From Ariolimax columbianus (Eukaryota; Mollusca; Gastropoda; Stylommatophora; Arionidae): a stretch of 64,000 bases of DNA. Every line of letters begins with the position of its first letter. Positions within the stretch are counted from its first letter, which is position 1. Of this stretch, positions 44,031-54,899 are shown one piece after another. The position numbers and the translations under genes were made by a program. Under the pieces are notes generated by a model, which saw nothing but the letters and a program-made list of their open reading frames with translations, was not told the origin of the DNA and did not search any database. The stretch covers positions 40,255,246-40,319,245 of the forward strand of contig JAVGWX010000006.1 in assembly GCA_036924085.1 (NCBI GenBank), written 5' to 3'.

Positions 44031-44639
44031 GAATTGGTACATTAAATCGCAAATCTTCTCAGTTATGAAACAATGTAAAAAAAAAATAAGGTTGGGTTAA
44101 GTATGTCACAAAACAGTGCAATTTTGGCTTGTATGTCGTAAATCCGAGCAAGTTTGCTGGGTAAAACATATTGTAAATTTGTCCAGTTTCAGCAACGTCG
44201 CAAAATCGAGCAAGAGTCGGTAACTTGTGTTGTCATAACTGCAACTTGAGAACCCCACTGTCTACGATGCTCAAAGGCTGGTTTGGAAACCTGGAAATGA
44301 CTGTCTGACGTAATGTTTTATTTTAGCTGGGAAAGGAATAGTGTGTAGAAGAACCACGCGTTGACTGGTTTCCTCTCCCCATTCATTAAGCCTGAAAGAC
44401 GTCAGCAGTAATACACACTTAAAAACAGAAGAAGAAATAGTGAAACTCCCAATTGAGCATACAGACGCTTTCATGAGAAAGTCAATAATTTTCGCATTCA
44501 TAGCCTACACATCTTTCCAACTTAAAACAGCGAAAAATGTCAGGTCGATTTGGTATCTTTCCAAAGATGCAACAGTACAGAGTAGCACACGCGTAAACAC
44601 GGCTTTTCCTTCCCTCCTGCCAGTTTCTTCTCTCAGACT

Positions 44640-44775
44640 CTGTTAATAATATGTATATTTGCTTGTTTGTATATACATATATAAACATATATATAGACAT
44701 ATATAAACATATACATATATAAACATATTTATAAATATATACATATATAAACATATATAAATATATATATATATC
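44640..44775. repeat. TATACATATATAAACATATA-type A+T satellite
   Basis: Short A+T motif with AC/TA alternation. Spurious Tyr/Ile ORFs on the minus strand come from it. Confidence 0.9.
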
Positions 44776-45029
44776 CCACTAAGTCGCTCTGCTAAATGGG
44801 GAAATTTTAAATGGCGTGTGACGGTACATAAATACCCACATATTAATAACACACAGCAAATGACCATATTCACGCTGAGGTCGTGGTACGCTCCAGTTCA
44901 TCCCAACTGTAAATGAGAACTGGAATTATAGTTAGAGAAGGCAAGATAGGGAGGAAGGCAACTGTTCATTCTACATATCCCACAAACTGAGAATGTGAAG
45001 GAGAATGAAGTCTCCGTCCCTTCATCTTC

Positions 45030-45385
45030 CAACCGGGAACAAGTTGCAGAGCAGTGCATGAGCTGCAGGGTCAGCGACCCAAAGCTGACTGCTAGCGTCA
45101 AGACAAGCGAACCAGAACTGTTAAGACCCTTCTATACCTCCACGCGGCGATCCTGAACAACAGGATGCAGCAGGGCAGACTGGCTAAGGAGAAGGGCTCG
45201 AAGAGGGGAGGCTAACCAGGTCCCCAAAAATGATTGCCGAAGTCGGATGTGTCCGACAAATATTGCAGTCAATCTGTAAACTACGACACAACGCATTCCG
45301 TTCTCCTGACACCATCCTGCTGCTTGTAAAGCCCCTTTGGGGGCTTGGTAGTGAGAGTATGAGAACGAACGACGAAGAAGATCTT
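45030..45385 (+). mobile_element. SINE-1, long form
   Basis: Lacks the very first bases but carries AGCTGCAGGGTCAGCGACCC, then CTCCACGCGGCGATCC, GAAGTCGGATGTGTCCGAC, and tail GAACGAACGACGAAGAAGA. Confidence 0.85.
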
Positions 45386-45844
45386 CCAACCGCAGTTACT
45401 GCTATGAAACTACCTTTACCTCGAATTCTTGTTTAACAAATATTTTATGGCCATATCAGCCATTTTTTTTTAACTATAGAGAACTGAACGAGAAACCAAG
45501 AAATACAGCAAACACTGGTAACGACGCAATCTATGGTATACATATAAACATACATCAAATGAAGTGTAAAAAACAGAAATAGATATGGTCAGATACCGCG
45601 CTAAGTCGAAAACAGATAGGGAACATACCTACCTTACGATCAAAATGTCTTCATAAGTGACAATGAACAACAAAAACAGGTCATATATTTTTGTTGAGCC
45701 CTGCGCCTGATGAAGGCCGTTTAGACGTAACGTTGGTTTCATATTTGTTTTCGTCTTAACGCGTTATTTATTTATGTTTTTTTTACACTAAATGATTTGG
45801 GGAATGCGAAAAGAGTGCCACATGAAGGTTATATTAAAACATGG

Positions 45845-46206
45845 GGATCAAGATGCTGAGCAGCACATGAGCTGCAGTGGTTAGCGACCCATAGCTGACT
45901 GCTAGCGTCAGGGCCAGCGAACCAAAGCTGCCAAGACCCTTCTACACCTCCACGCGGTGATCCTGGATAACAGGCTGCAGCAGGGCAGACTGGCTAAGGA
46001 GAAGGGATCGAAGAGGGAATGCTAACCCGGTACTCAAAAATTTTTTGCTGAAGTCGGATATGTTGGACCGAAAGGTGCAAATATCGCAGCCAAGCTGTAA
46101 ACTACAACACAACGCATTCCGTTCTCTGGACTACATTCTGCTATTTAAGCCCTTTCAGGGTTTGGTAGCGGGAGATTGAGAATGAACGAAGAAGAAGAAG
46201 AAGAAG
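45845..46206 (+). mobile_element. SINE-1, long form, reference copy with 14-bp duplication
   Basis: A perfect duplication ATATTAAAACATGG (45831-45844 and 46207-46220) bounds 362 bp. Order: head GGATCAAGATGCTGAGCAGC, then AGTGGTTAGCGACCC, CTCCACGCGGTGATCCTGG, GGGATCGAAGAGGGAATGC (weakly B-box-like), AGTCGGATATGTTGGACCG, CTGGACTACATTC and a (GAA)n tail. No ORF. Confidence 0.95.
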
Positions 46207-46269
46207 ATATTAAAACATGGTACAGGAGGAACAACCCATATCAAATATTGATGATATATTAACAAGGCA

Positions 46270-46381
46270 AGGGCAGTTATATATAGATAGACAGACAGAC
46301 ATACAGATAGGAAAAAAGATAGGCAAACAGGCAGAAAGACAAGCAGGCAGAAAGACTGACAGACAGAAACATGTATATATA

Positions 46382-46459
<78 letters not shown>

Positions 46460-46461
46460 TT

Positions 46462-46507
<46 letters not shown>

Positions 46508-46735
46508 CATATAGATAGACAGACAGACAAACAGGCAGAAAGACATACAGACAGAGACATATATATATAGACAGACAGCCACATATAGATAGACATACAG
46601 GCAGTCAGAAAGACAGACATACAGAGAAATATAGACAAACAGACAGGCAGGCAAGGCAAGACTAGACTATACTAAACTAGACTAGACTAGACTAGACCAG
46701 ACCAGACCAGACTAGACTAGACTAGACTAGTTTCC
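46270..46735. repeat. Compound microsatellite: GACA/GATA, (TA)n, (GA)n, (CTAGA)n
   Basis: Blocks in order: ACAG/GATA tetramers (46280-46370), TA repeat of about 75 bp (46375-46456), GA repeat (46464-46496), ACAG-type again, then CTAGA/CCAGA pentamers (46660-46730). The long ORFs across it are artefacts. Confidence 0.95.
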
Positions 46736-46737
46736 CC

Positions 46738-47825
46738 AGCAGACTGTTGAAAACATGGCGGGAGTGAAACGGAATCCGTCAAGAGTTGATAAGAGCGGTG
46801 ATTCGTTTTCTAACAGCTGAAGGATGTCGGCCGACGCGTGTTCACCTGCCACTATGTGGAAAAGAAACGAATCACCCTCCTCTTCGTATCGCAGCAAGTG
46901 GTTCAAACTTCATCCCATGTGTTCTTTTGTATGGTGGTTGGTCAGCAACCGAGGTACCCATTATGAACACACCTTCCGATACTTCAGTTTCTTGGATGTC
47001 GACCAGTTGACATCGCAGAATGCAGGCAGTTTATGGTGTATGGTGATAAAAGTGTGTCAAAGACAACAGTGAAGAACTGGACAACGATGTTTAAAGAAGG
47101 ACGTGAGTTAACGAAAGATATTCCGAGACCAGGTCAGGTGCATGTTATTGCGCCAGAAGATGCCATCGCCAAAACTGATGCAGCAATTCGGGTGGACCGT
47201 CGCCGGAGCTTACGTTCGCTAGCAGAGGAATTCGCTGTGTCGCTAGGGATAGTTCAAATGGGGGTTAGCAAGAAACTGAGGTATCAGAAGATGCGTTCAC
47301 AATGCGTACCTTGGTTGCTGACCAACCACCATAAGGATAAACCCATGGGATGGAGTTTGGACCACTTGCTGTGATACAAAGAGGAAGTTGATTCGTTTCT
47401 TTTGCGCATAGTTCCAGGTGATGAATCGTGGTGACATCACTTTGAGCCCAGCAGCAAAACTGCTACGGAAGATCTTTAGTTAACTCACGTCCTTTTGTAA
47501 ATATAGTTGTCCAATTCGTTACTGTTGTCTTCGACACACTTTTGTCACCATAAACTGCCTGCATACTGCGATGATTGTCAACTGATCGACATCCTTCAGC
47601 TGCTAGAAACGGAATCACCGCTCGCGGATCAACTCTGGACGGACTCCCTATTACCCCGGCCATGTTTTCAACGGTCTGCTGAGGAAACTTTGAGTCGGAG
47701 GATAATGGAATTTTGCAAACTTGCCGCTTGGTATGTGCTGTTAACACCTGAAGTGGCGTCATGATGCTCATCGTACGTATGTTCACTTGTTGCAGTTCGG
47801 TCCGGTTTCATTTGAACATGCCTAG
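46738..47825. mobile_element. Mariner-derived foldback element, copy 3, rearranged
   Basis: Starts with forward MAGVKRNPSRVD, then switches at about 46830 to reversed transposase (the exact breakpoint of the 13-kb copy). It switches again at about 46995 to forward codons (VYGDKSVSKTTVKNWTTMFK, ELTKDIPRPG) up to 47460, then reverses from 47465 through MAGVIGSPSRVDPRAVI (minus) to a right terminus TTTCATTTGAACATGCCTAG followed by TA at 47826. No copy can encode a full transposase. Confidence 0.85.
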
Positions 47826-47829
47826 TATA

Positions 47830-48364
47830 TATTAGGCTCCACCACCATAATCCAATGGGGCATGCGTGTTGCTAAGCATCGGCAGCACTGAATGCACATA
47901 GACAACTTGGTTTGACAGAAAGCTACACACACAAAAACACCTCCCTCAAAATTATATCGAGAAATAAAGAGACGATAACTGACATTTCAAGAGCCTTAAA
48001 GGCTGAAGGAATCTGTAACCCGATATTTTTCAGAAATTGTTTTCAGTCCAGCGGACATTGGGACATCATCACCACGCTAAAACTGTTTAAAATAAGCAAA
48101 ACCTGCTTTAAGTTTAAAACAAAACAAACACACAAAACCACCATGCACTCGCCTCTAAAACAGCACAACTTGACATAGATTTGAATTCCAAAAACAGCAA
48201 GAAGTATTTTGTTTAACTATAAAAATAAACTTGAAAGCTTATGCCGGTCCTTTTATGCAAACTAAAGCCTGTATCATATATTAGTCTGGAGTCAAGTCTT
48301 GACACATTTCGGGGGAACGATAAACAGAAGTCGGCCATCGGTCTTTCAAAAGTAATACTTAACA
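47830..48364. other. Unassigned sequence
   Basis: Contains an 88-codon plus ORF (47912-48178) without motifs. No element recognised. Confidence 0.4.
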
Positions 48365-49500
48365 GTTCTAGACAGAAAACTGTTATACACAGGCAACTGT
48401 TATAAACAGGCAACTGTTATAGACAGACAACTGTTATAGACTGGCAACTGGTATAGACAACTGTTATAGACATGCAACTGTTATAGACAGGCAACAGTTA
48501 TAGACAGACAACTGTTAGAGATAGACAACTGTTATAGACAGGCAACAGTTATAGACAAGCCACTGTTATAGAGAGACCATTGTTATAGACAGACAATTGT
48601 TATAGACAGACATCTGTTATAGACAAACAGCTGTTATGGACATACACCAGTTATAGACAGGCAGCTTTTATAGACAGGCAACTGTTGTAGACAGACAGCA
48701 GTTACAGACAGACAACTGTTACAGACAGACAACAGTTATAGATAGACAACTGTTAGAGATAGACAACTGTTATAGACAGGCAACAGTTATAGACAGGCCA
48801 CTGTTATATAGAGACCACTGTTATAAAGAGACCATTGTTATAGACAGACAATTGTTATAGACAGACATCTGTTATAGACAAACAGCTGTTATGGACATAC
48901 ACCAGTTATAGACAGGCAGCTTTTATAGACAGGCAACTGTTGTAGACAGACAGCAGTTACAGACAGACAGCAGTTATAGACAGATAACAGTTATAGACAG
49001 CAGCTATACGTAGATAACAGTTACATGAATAACAGCTGTAGACAGACAACAGCTATAGACAGACAACAGCTATAGACAGACAACAGTTATAGATAACAGT
49101 CATAGACAGACAACTGTTAAAGATAACAGCTATAGATAGACAACTGTTATATATAACAGTTATAGACATACAACAGTTATAGATAACAGCTATAGACATA
49201 CATCATTTATAGACAGACAACAGCTATAGACAGACAACAGTTATAGACAGACAACAGCTACTGACACACTGCCGAAGACGGATGTGTCGGACCGAAAGGT
49301 GCAAATATCGCAGTCAAGCTGTAAACTAGCGACCCAACGCATTACGTTCTCCGGACTACATCCCGCTGCTTGCAAACTCCTGTTCGGGGCTATGGTAGCT
49401 GGAGATTGAGAACGAATGCAGAAGAAGCTTTAGACAGACAACAGCTATAAACAGACAACAGCTATAGACAGACAACAGTTATAGACAACAGCTATACTCA
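48365..49500. repeat. 17-bp minisatellite with 238-bp higher-order unit
   Basis: Unit AGACAGACAACTGTTAT, about 55 copies, variants CAGTTATAG and CAGCTATAG dominating to the right. A diverged string of 14 units is repeated with a 238-bp period (compare 48511 and 48749), showing a segmental duplication within the array. SINE-1 interrupts it at 49270. Confidence 0.9.
49270..49432 (+). mobile_element. SINE-1, short form, inside the 17-bp array
   Basis: From CTGCCGAAGACGGATGTGTC to GAATGCAGAAGAAG, about 163 bp. Minisatellite units resume straight after (TTAGACAGACAACAGC), so it inserted into an existing array. Confidence 0.9.
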
Positions 49501-50364
49501 GATTACCATTCATTTCATCAAGATGCAGCTTTGGTTCATCAAACTATTAAACATAACCTATCTGCTCACGAGCTGCGCAGCTGATGGTGGTTTTTCAAAG
49601 TGGAGATGGGCAGCTTAAACCGGCCAAGATTAGTTTTCACTTTTTCATCATTACATAAAGAACATTTTGTATTTTTCTTATCTTAAACTGACAGTGGCGA
49701 CACCAGTAACGCATTATTGACAATGTAAGCCATATTTATGTCATGTGGTAACTTCAATAACCAAGATAGTAACACCCACTGCTGACAAGTCTGCAATATT
49801 ATTTTCCTTATGTGTGTTCTTCTTTAATACGGTATAATACAGTACACTTGTACTTTCTTTCTATGTAAAGAATGTATGTGTATTAAAAGTTCGAAAAAAC
49901 AGGCAATGAATTTTGTAGCATCGGCTAATTTTCAAAATAAGCCAAACGAATTTTCTGACTACGAACAATTAATATTACTCCGCCATGGCAGGTACCAACC
50001 CCGGACCAGAAATCAGAAACGTTGGGTGGTGAAGCCAGCTCCTCCACATCATTAAAAAAAAACCCTCTCGCTACAAAAACATCAACCAATAACATCTAAT
50101 GAGTGGTCATTGAAAGAGAAAGGGTTTTCAACAGTCTATGACGCAGAGCAGTCAGAAAAGCAAGGAAACTAGTTCGTGGACCTCCTTTTCATCAACAAGG
50201 AAAACCTCCAGATTCTGCACCTGAAATGCGAGAACCACGTGGGAGGCGGGAAAAACAACTCAAATTGCAATAGAGAGAGAGAGGGAGAGAGAGAGACAGA
50301 GGTATAAGATCATAATCCTAAGATGGTGAAATAAGATGGACTCGCGCATCGGTTAAACCACGCT
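49501..50364. other. Unassigned sequence with a short GA repeat
   Basis: No recognised element except (GAGA)n at 50270-50297. Confidence 0.4.
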
Positions 50365-50615
50365 CCAAGAAACTGGTTGTATACAGACTCTGTAGAGTCT
50401 TCTAAACCAGTATAAAGACGTTACGTTAAGTTAAGACTAGCTCAAGAAAGAGAAATCGTTAACTTAACTTCGCTATACTGGTTTAGAATGCTCTGCAGAG
50501 GCTGCATACAAACAGTTTATGCTACGCCACTTAATCTAAAATTAACTGTGTGCATCCAATCTAATCTGGAATGCATTAACTGACCCTGCCTCCACAATTT
50601 CCTGTGACAATTAAG
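50365..50615. mobile_element. Two LINE-C 3' ends in opposite orientation
   Basis: 50365-50435 is plus (GGTTGTATACAGACTCTGTA to TTAAG). 50458-50615 is minus (TTAACTTCGCTATACTGGTT onward). The tails face each other over about 20 bp. A (CT)n run follows at 50631-50650. Confidence 0.7.
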
Positions 50616-50664
50616 AACAAGAAAGGAGATCTCTCTCTCTCTCTCTCTCTATTAAATAGATTGA

Positions 50665-51470
50665 TGGGAATATAAAAGTGAACGGTCCGACAGCAACAAG
50701 GACGACAAATCATCAAAATATAGAAATGAAAGCCCTAGAATCATCATATAAAAAAGTACAGAAAGGAATTTTTGTAAATAAGATTACAGGGAAAGCCGCA
50801 AGCATGGTAGCTATAAATAGAGTAATGATAGCAGCCCTGGGGGATTTTGGTATTAATCTAGGCATGGACATCTACAAAACAAGGTCAATACCACTTGACC
50901 TGCGTAGGTTCGTCTTATACCACTGCCAAAGAAACAATGCAACAGAATGCACAAATTTTATAACAAATTATCTTATGAGGAACACAAATAACATACTGTT
51001 TAAAATTATACCGGAGAAAATAATATGTAAATTAGACAACAAAGTTCCTGAAAAACAATTTGGATTTTGACAGAAAAACGGAACAAGAGAAGCAATATAT
51101 TGTATAAGAACATGACAGAGAAATGCATAGAAGTTCAACAAAGCATGTACGTGTCTTTTGGCCGAGTCCAGCATTGGAAGCTGATAATTAAATGTATGGA
51201 AGGAATAGGTATGGATGGAATAGGTATGGATGGAAAAGGTATGGATGGAATAGGTATGGAAGGAATAGGTATGGATGGAATAGGTATGGAAGGAATAGGT
51301 ATGGATGGAATAGGTATGGATGGAAAAGACAAGAGAATACCCAGTAGTGTCCGATAAAATACGGCAGGATTTACACATGATATGTTAATGTAGAATAATG
51401 TCTGAGGCAAGGATGCATACTGTTCCCATGTCTGTTTAATACAAGCGTATTTACACAGAATAAGTTTTTT
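50665..51470 (+). mobile_element. LINE-H reverse transcriptase, with an internal minisatellite
   Basis: The plus strand reads TRSIPLDLRRFVLYHCQRNN, ATECTNF, MRNTNNILFKIIPEKI, VPEKQFGF, then TREAIYCIRT and FGRVQHWKLI, an RT from its N-side to motif A, in which the DYEKAFDRV-type motif is damaged. At 51190 a 15-bp array begins in frame, and after it GKDKRIPSSVR and later SHVCLIQAYLHRI continue RT-like. Stops and shifts make it non-functional. Confidence 0.7.
51190..51330 (+). repeat. 15-bp minisatellite in an RT reading frame, about 9 copies
   Basis: Unit GGAATAGGTATGGAT, encoding GIGMD/GIGME in frame with the flanking RT. The single-copy sequence that gave rise to it appears to be the RT segment EGIGMDGKD at its two edges. 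Confidence 0.9.
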
Positions 51471-51504
51471 TTAATGGACAGAGTTGTTGTTAAGATATGT
51501 GTAA

Positions 51505-52115
51505 GACATACTTAACGTCTTTATACTGGTTTAGTAGACTGCACAGTCTGTATACAACCAGTTTCATTTAGATTTCCTTACTCTAAAAGTTATGCGTATC
51601 CAATCTATTCTTAAATGCATTACTTGTCCTTGCCTCGACTACTTTATGTGGCAATGCATTCCAAGCATTCACTACTCTCTGACTAAACAAATATTTCCTA
51701 ATATCTAATCTAGATCTTTCTTTAGTTAATTTGTAGCTATGCCCTCTTGTTTTTGCAGGTGGTTGTATTGTGAAAAACTTGTTATAGTCTAATTTATCCT
51801 CTCCTTTGATTGTCTGTATTAAATCACCTCGAATTCTCTGTAGGCTGGTTTCTCTGTCTTTCCTTATAATTGTAATTCTGGAATCCCACGATCAGCATTG
51901 TCGCTCTTTTAAAAAAATCCTTTCCAGCATGTTTATAAGTACACAGTACTCCAATCTATATCTAAATAATGCTTTATACAGGCTGACGGTCACTTCCTTG
52001 CTCTTATGTTTAATATTTATTTTGATCATACCTAACATTGCATTTGCCTTTTTCACTACTACCTGGACTTGCTCACTCACTTTACCTGCATGATCTATTG
52101 TAACCCCCAGGTGTT
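51505..52115 (-). mobile_element. LINE-C 3' part, decayed
   Basis: From the tail side (51508, CTTAACGTCTTTATACTGG) through the 3' UTR to codons VVKKANAMLGMIKINIKHKS and LERI at 51892-52080. Colinear with 30165-30800. Several deletions. Confidence 0.85.
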
Positions 52116-52129
52116 GTTGAATGCCTACC

Positions 52130-52480
52130 TTGAGTCAGTGTACCATGTTGTGCGCACTGAAAATGGTGATAAATTACAGGTGGCAATACATTTTCTCACA
52201 TACTGAATGTGTGGCTGGCTGGAGGTAGACCAGGGCACTTCAGACTATTGTGCTATGCTGGGCTTCATCTGCGTGTCGCTCAGCACTATGGGGATCATGT
52301 AGATCCCTACCTGGTTAGCGAGACTGCCATGAAACAACCTGTTTCCAGGGAGAACTGCATAGAAGTAAGGTGGGGGTCCTGGTCAGTATGTTCACATGAA
52401 CCTAATATTTTATTATCAGTATGTTTTGCCTGATCAGAACTTTAGTCTCGTCTCCCCTAATAGACTGATTAAATATCAGG
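52130..52480 (+). mobile_element. SINE-3 copy
   Basis: GTGCTATGCTGGGCTTCATC, GACTGCCATGAAACAACCTG, and end TTTTGCCTGATCAGAACTTTAG. Follows LINE-C. Confidence 0.65.
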
Positions 52481-52549
52481 ACTCATTATCAGTGAAGCAT
52501 TAATAAACAGCCTCAGATAATGTGGGTAACAGTTCTGCTGCCTGAATGT

Positions 52550-52798
52550 AAACAGGAACTTCAGGAAATGGTGAATCAAGTAAAATAAGAACTACAGGAA
52601 ATGGTGAATTGAGTAAAATAAGAACTACAGGAAATGGTGAATCAAGTAAAACAAGCACTACAGGAATTGGTGAATCAAGTAAACAATAACTACAAAACTT
52701 GGTGAATCAAGTAAAACAAGAACTACAGGAATTGGTGAATCAAGTAAAACAAGAACTACAGGAATTGGTGAATCAAGTAAAACAAGAACTACAGGAAT
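52550..52798. repeat. 33-bp minisatellite, array 1, about 8 copies
   Basis: Unit AAGAACTACAGGAATTGGTG + AATCAAGTAAAAC, the same unit as the array at 54905-55790. It ends at a LINE-C fragment. Confidence 0.9.
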
Positions 52799-52897
52799 CG
52801 AAATCTGACCTCAATATATCCACTTTTGCTTTAGATGAAACACTACTGCATAGTTTTGTGTCATCAGCTAATTTTGCAATCATGGATCCGATATCAG
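52799..52897 (-). mobile_element. LINE-C internal fragment
   Basis: Matches 30970-31070 (CTTTAGATGAAACACTACTG, then TAGTTTTGTGTCATCAGC), the region coding KFADDTKL on minus. A 99-bp internal piece abutting the minisatellite, without a LINE 3' end. Confidence 0.8.
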
Positions 52898-54109
52898 ACG
52901 TTAGGCACATATGCCATTTTTGACAAAGCTGCTCTGGATTTTCATTGTCTGAAAATCAGGTCATGGAAAAATTAGATGGTCAGATTTACTTTTGCTAATA
53001 TCAAGACGTTATTATCCACAATTTAGTGCGATAGTATAATAATTTAACACGTGTAAGACAGTTCTTTACAATGGTAGGGGGAAGTCATTATTCAGAGTGG
53101 TGTTGGGCAAGTTAGCAGAGCCACCAATGCTGTAGAGTCTAGTTGCCACAGGATTATTGGTAGGGGTAGAGCTGCCTATAATTCTACGGCAAGATATCCC
53201 TGGAAAAGTTTGTACTGGCTCCAGAAATGGGAAACTTGACATTTTGTACAAGCCAAATGAATACGAGCTGTAAACGGTGTGACAACAGAAGTACCCTGCG
53301 ACTGGTGGCTATGTTAAATGGGCGGAGTTTAAGACAGGGTCTAGGAAGCATAGGAGATCGATAAAAAAGAAACAATTCATCCAGGGGAGTCTTAACTGTG
53401 GATTTCAAGGGCATTGCGCTCTAGCCTGTTGAAAAGGACAGTACATGGTACCCACAGATACGGGAAAGAAAACTGGCCGGAAAAGTGACATGAAGGCGTG
53501 AGTTCGCAGCATAAACTCTAAGCAGTGGTAACTTCAGTCTAACCAAACAAACACTTAATGGGTGCAGAATTACGGTAAGCTCAGGGGTGCGCACTAGTCA
53601 CCCTTGAACGAAGCTGTAATCTGGGCTCCAGCAAGTTTGAACGTCTCACACGTACAAACAAGGTGTAGTCAAGATACCAAAACACTGTAGCAAAACTGTA
53701 AGGTTGTATGAAAAAGGTGTATCATACCCCAAAGGGAGAACATTCCCAAAATACGAGGGTGGTATCTTTGGTTCCACAGCGGAGACTAGATGGACAAAAG
53801 ATGTCAGAGGTCAGTCGCAAAACCACAGATGAGGACCACAAGACGTTCATTTAGTTTATTTGTTGCTATTGACAGAGAAAATATGGACAAAGGACCTCAA
53901 AATGATCCGGGTTTATATCTGGAGATACCATCAAGTTAATTACTGAAAGTCTCTGATAAGAGAGTTTTAATTGTAGATAGATCAGACGAGATAAATGATG
54001 TGACTGACTAGATGATGCAATGTATGATTAACCATGTTTTTGAAATAAAAGAATCAGTTTCCGTGTTTCGTGTTTTTTTCATGTGAGAAGGTAAATACTT
54101 AATGTAAGG
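52898..54109. other. Unassigned sequence
   Basis: 1.2 kb with no tRNA head, LINE motif or tandem array that I recognise. Short ORFs only. It may contain an old element. Confidence 0.4.
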
Positions 54110-54885
54110 GGGATAATGTGTGTAAGGTGTGCTCATGCTCGGCACCACATTCCAGTGGCGCTGATGTCGGCTAGCTCTTCCCTGGGAGAGTGAAAAGTGA
54201 AATTAGTAGCCTGCCGATTAAGTGAGCTCACAAGCCAACCTCATCTCCTCGGGGTACACACTGAGCAAATAGAACCGCGAGGCTCTAGGCTAACGAGGCA
54301 ATGGCTCGTGTGGGGGGACGGGCTCCTCCAGGTTAAATGCAGATGTTGGCCCACCGCAGCTTGGAGAGGAGATGGGCGCCGCCAGGTGATTTCAAGCCTA
54401 AGAATCACACATGAGGACAAAAACGAAATCTATTATACCGGATCGGTCGCAGCCCGGGTCAACAAGGACCGCGCCTGCCGTTCCACACCAGGGCGGAGAT
54501 GTTAAGTGTGCAACTGGTGATACAATTCGACTCAGAGGAGAGGATTTCATTCTGGGCACTTGGAATGTTAGAACTCTAAGTGCAAGTGGGAAAATAAAAG
54601 AACTGACCCATGAGATGGATAGATACAGCTGGAATGTGCTTGGCATATGCGAATTTTGCCTGGTGCGGGCACGTCGGGAGGTCCAACGGAATTACCAACT
54701 CGATACTCTTTGGTTCCGTACCGGGACAGAGAGGGCGAGGACGTCCAAGGAAGAGATGGGTGGACAACATCACTGAGTGGTCAGGCGGCGACAGACAGAG
54801 AGGAATGGCGTGGGATTTTGGGAGTGTTTTCGTATGTGCCCCAACGACCTGATGGGTTAAGGGATGAACTGAACTGAACTGAAGG
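54110..54885 (+). mobile_element. Internally deleted LINE-D-like element
   Basis: 5' part: a leader and then FILGTWNVRTLSASGKIKEL and WNVLGICE, the start of an RTE apurinic endonuclease. At about 54650 it jumps to the other end of the ORF: WCGHVGRSNGITNSILFG, then RGRGRPRKRWVDNITEW. It finishes in ACTGAACTGAACTGAA. Most of the endonuclease and all of the RT core (roughly 2.5-3 kb in a full element) are missing. The outer ends are family-like, so it is a non-autonomous derivative and not a 5' truncation. Confidence 0.8.
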
Positions 54886-54899
54886 GGGATAAGTTAGTG

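Noticed and set aside
46217..46659. ORFs rich in Ile/Tyr, Arg/Glu or Cys/Leu
   Set aside because: They run across (TA)n, (GA)n and GACA microsatellites and exist on both strands.
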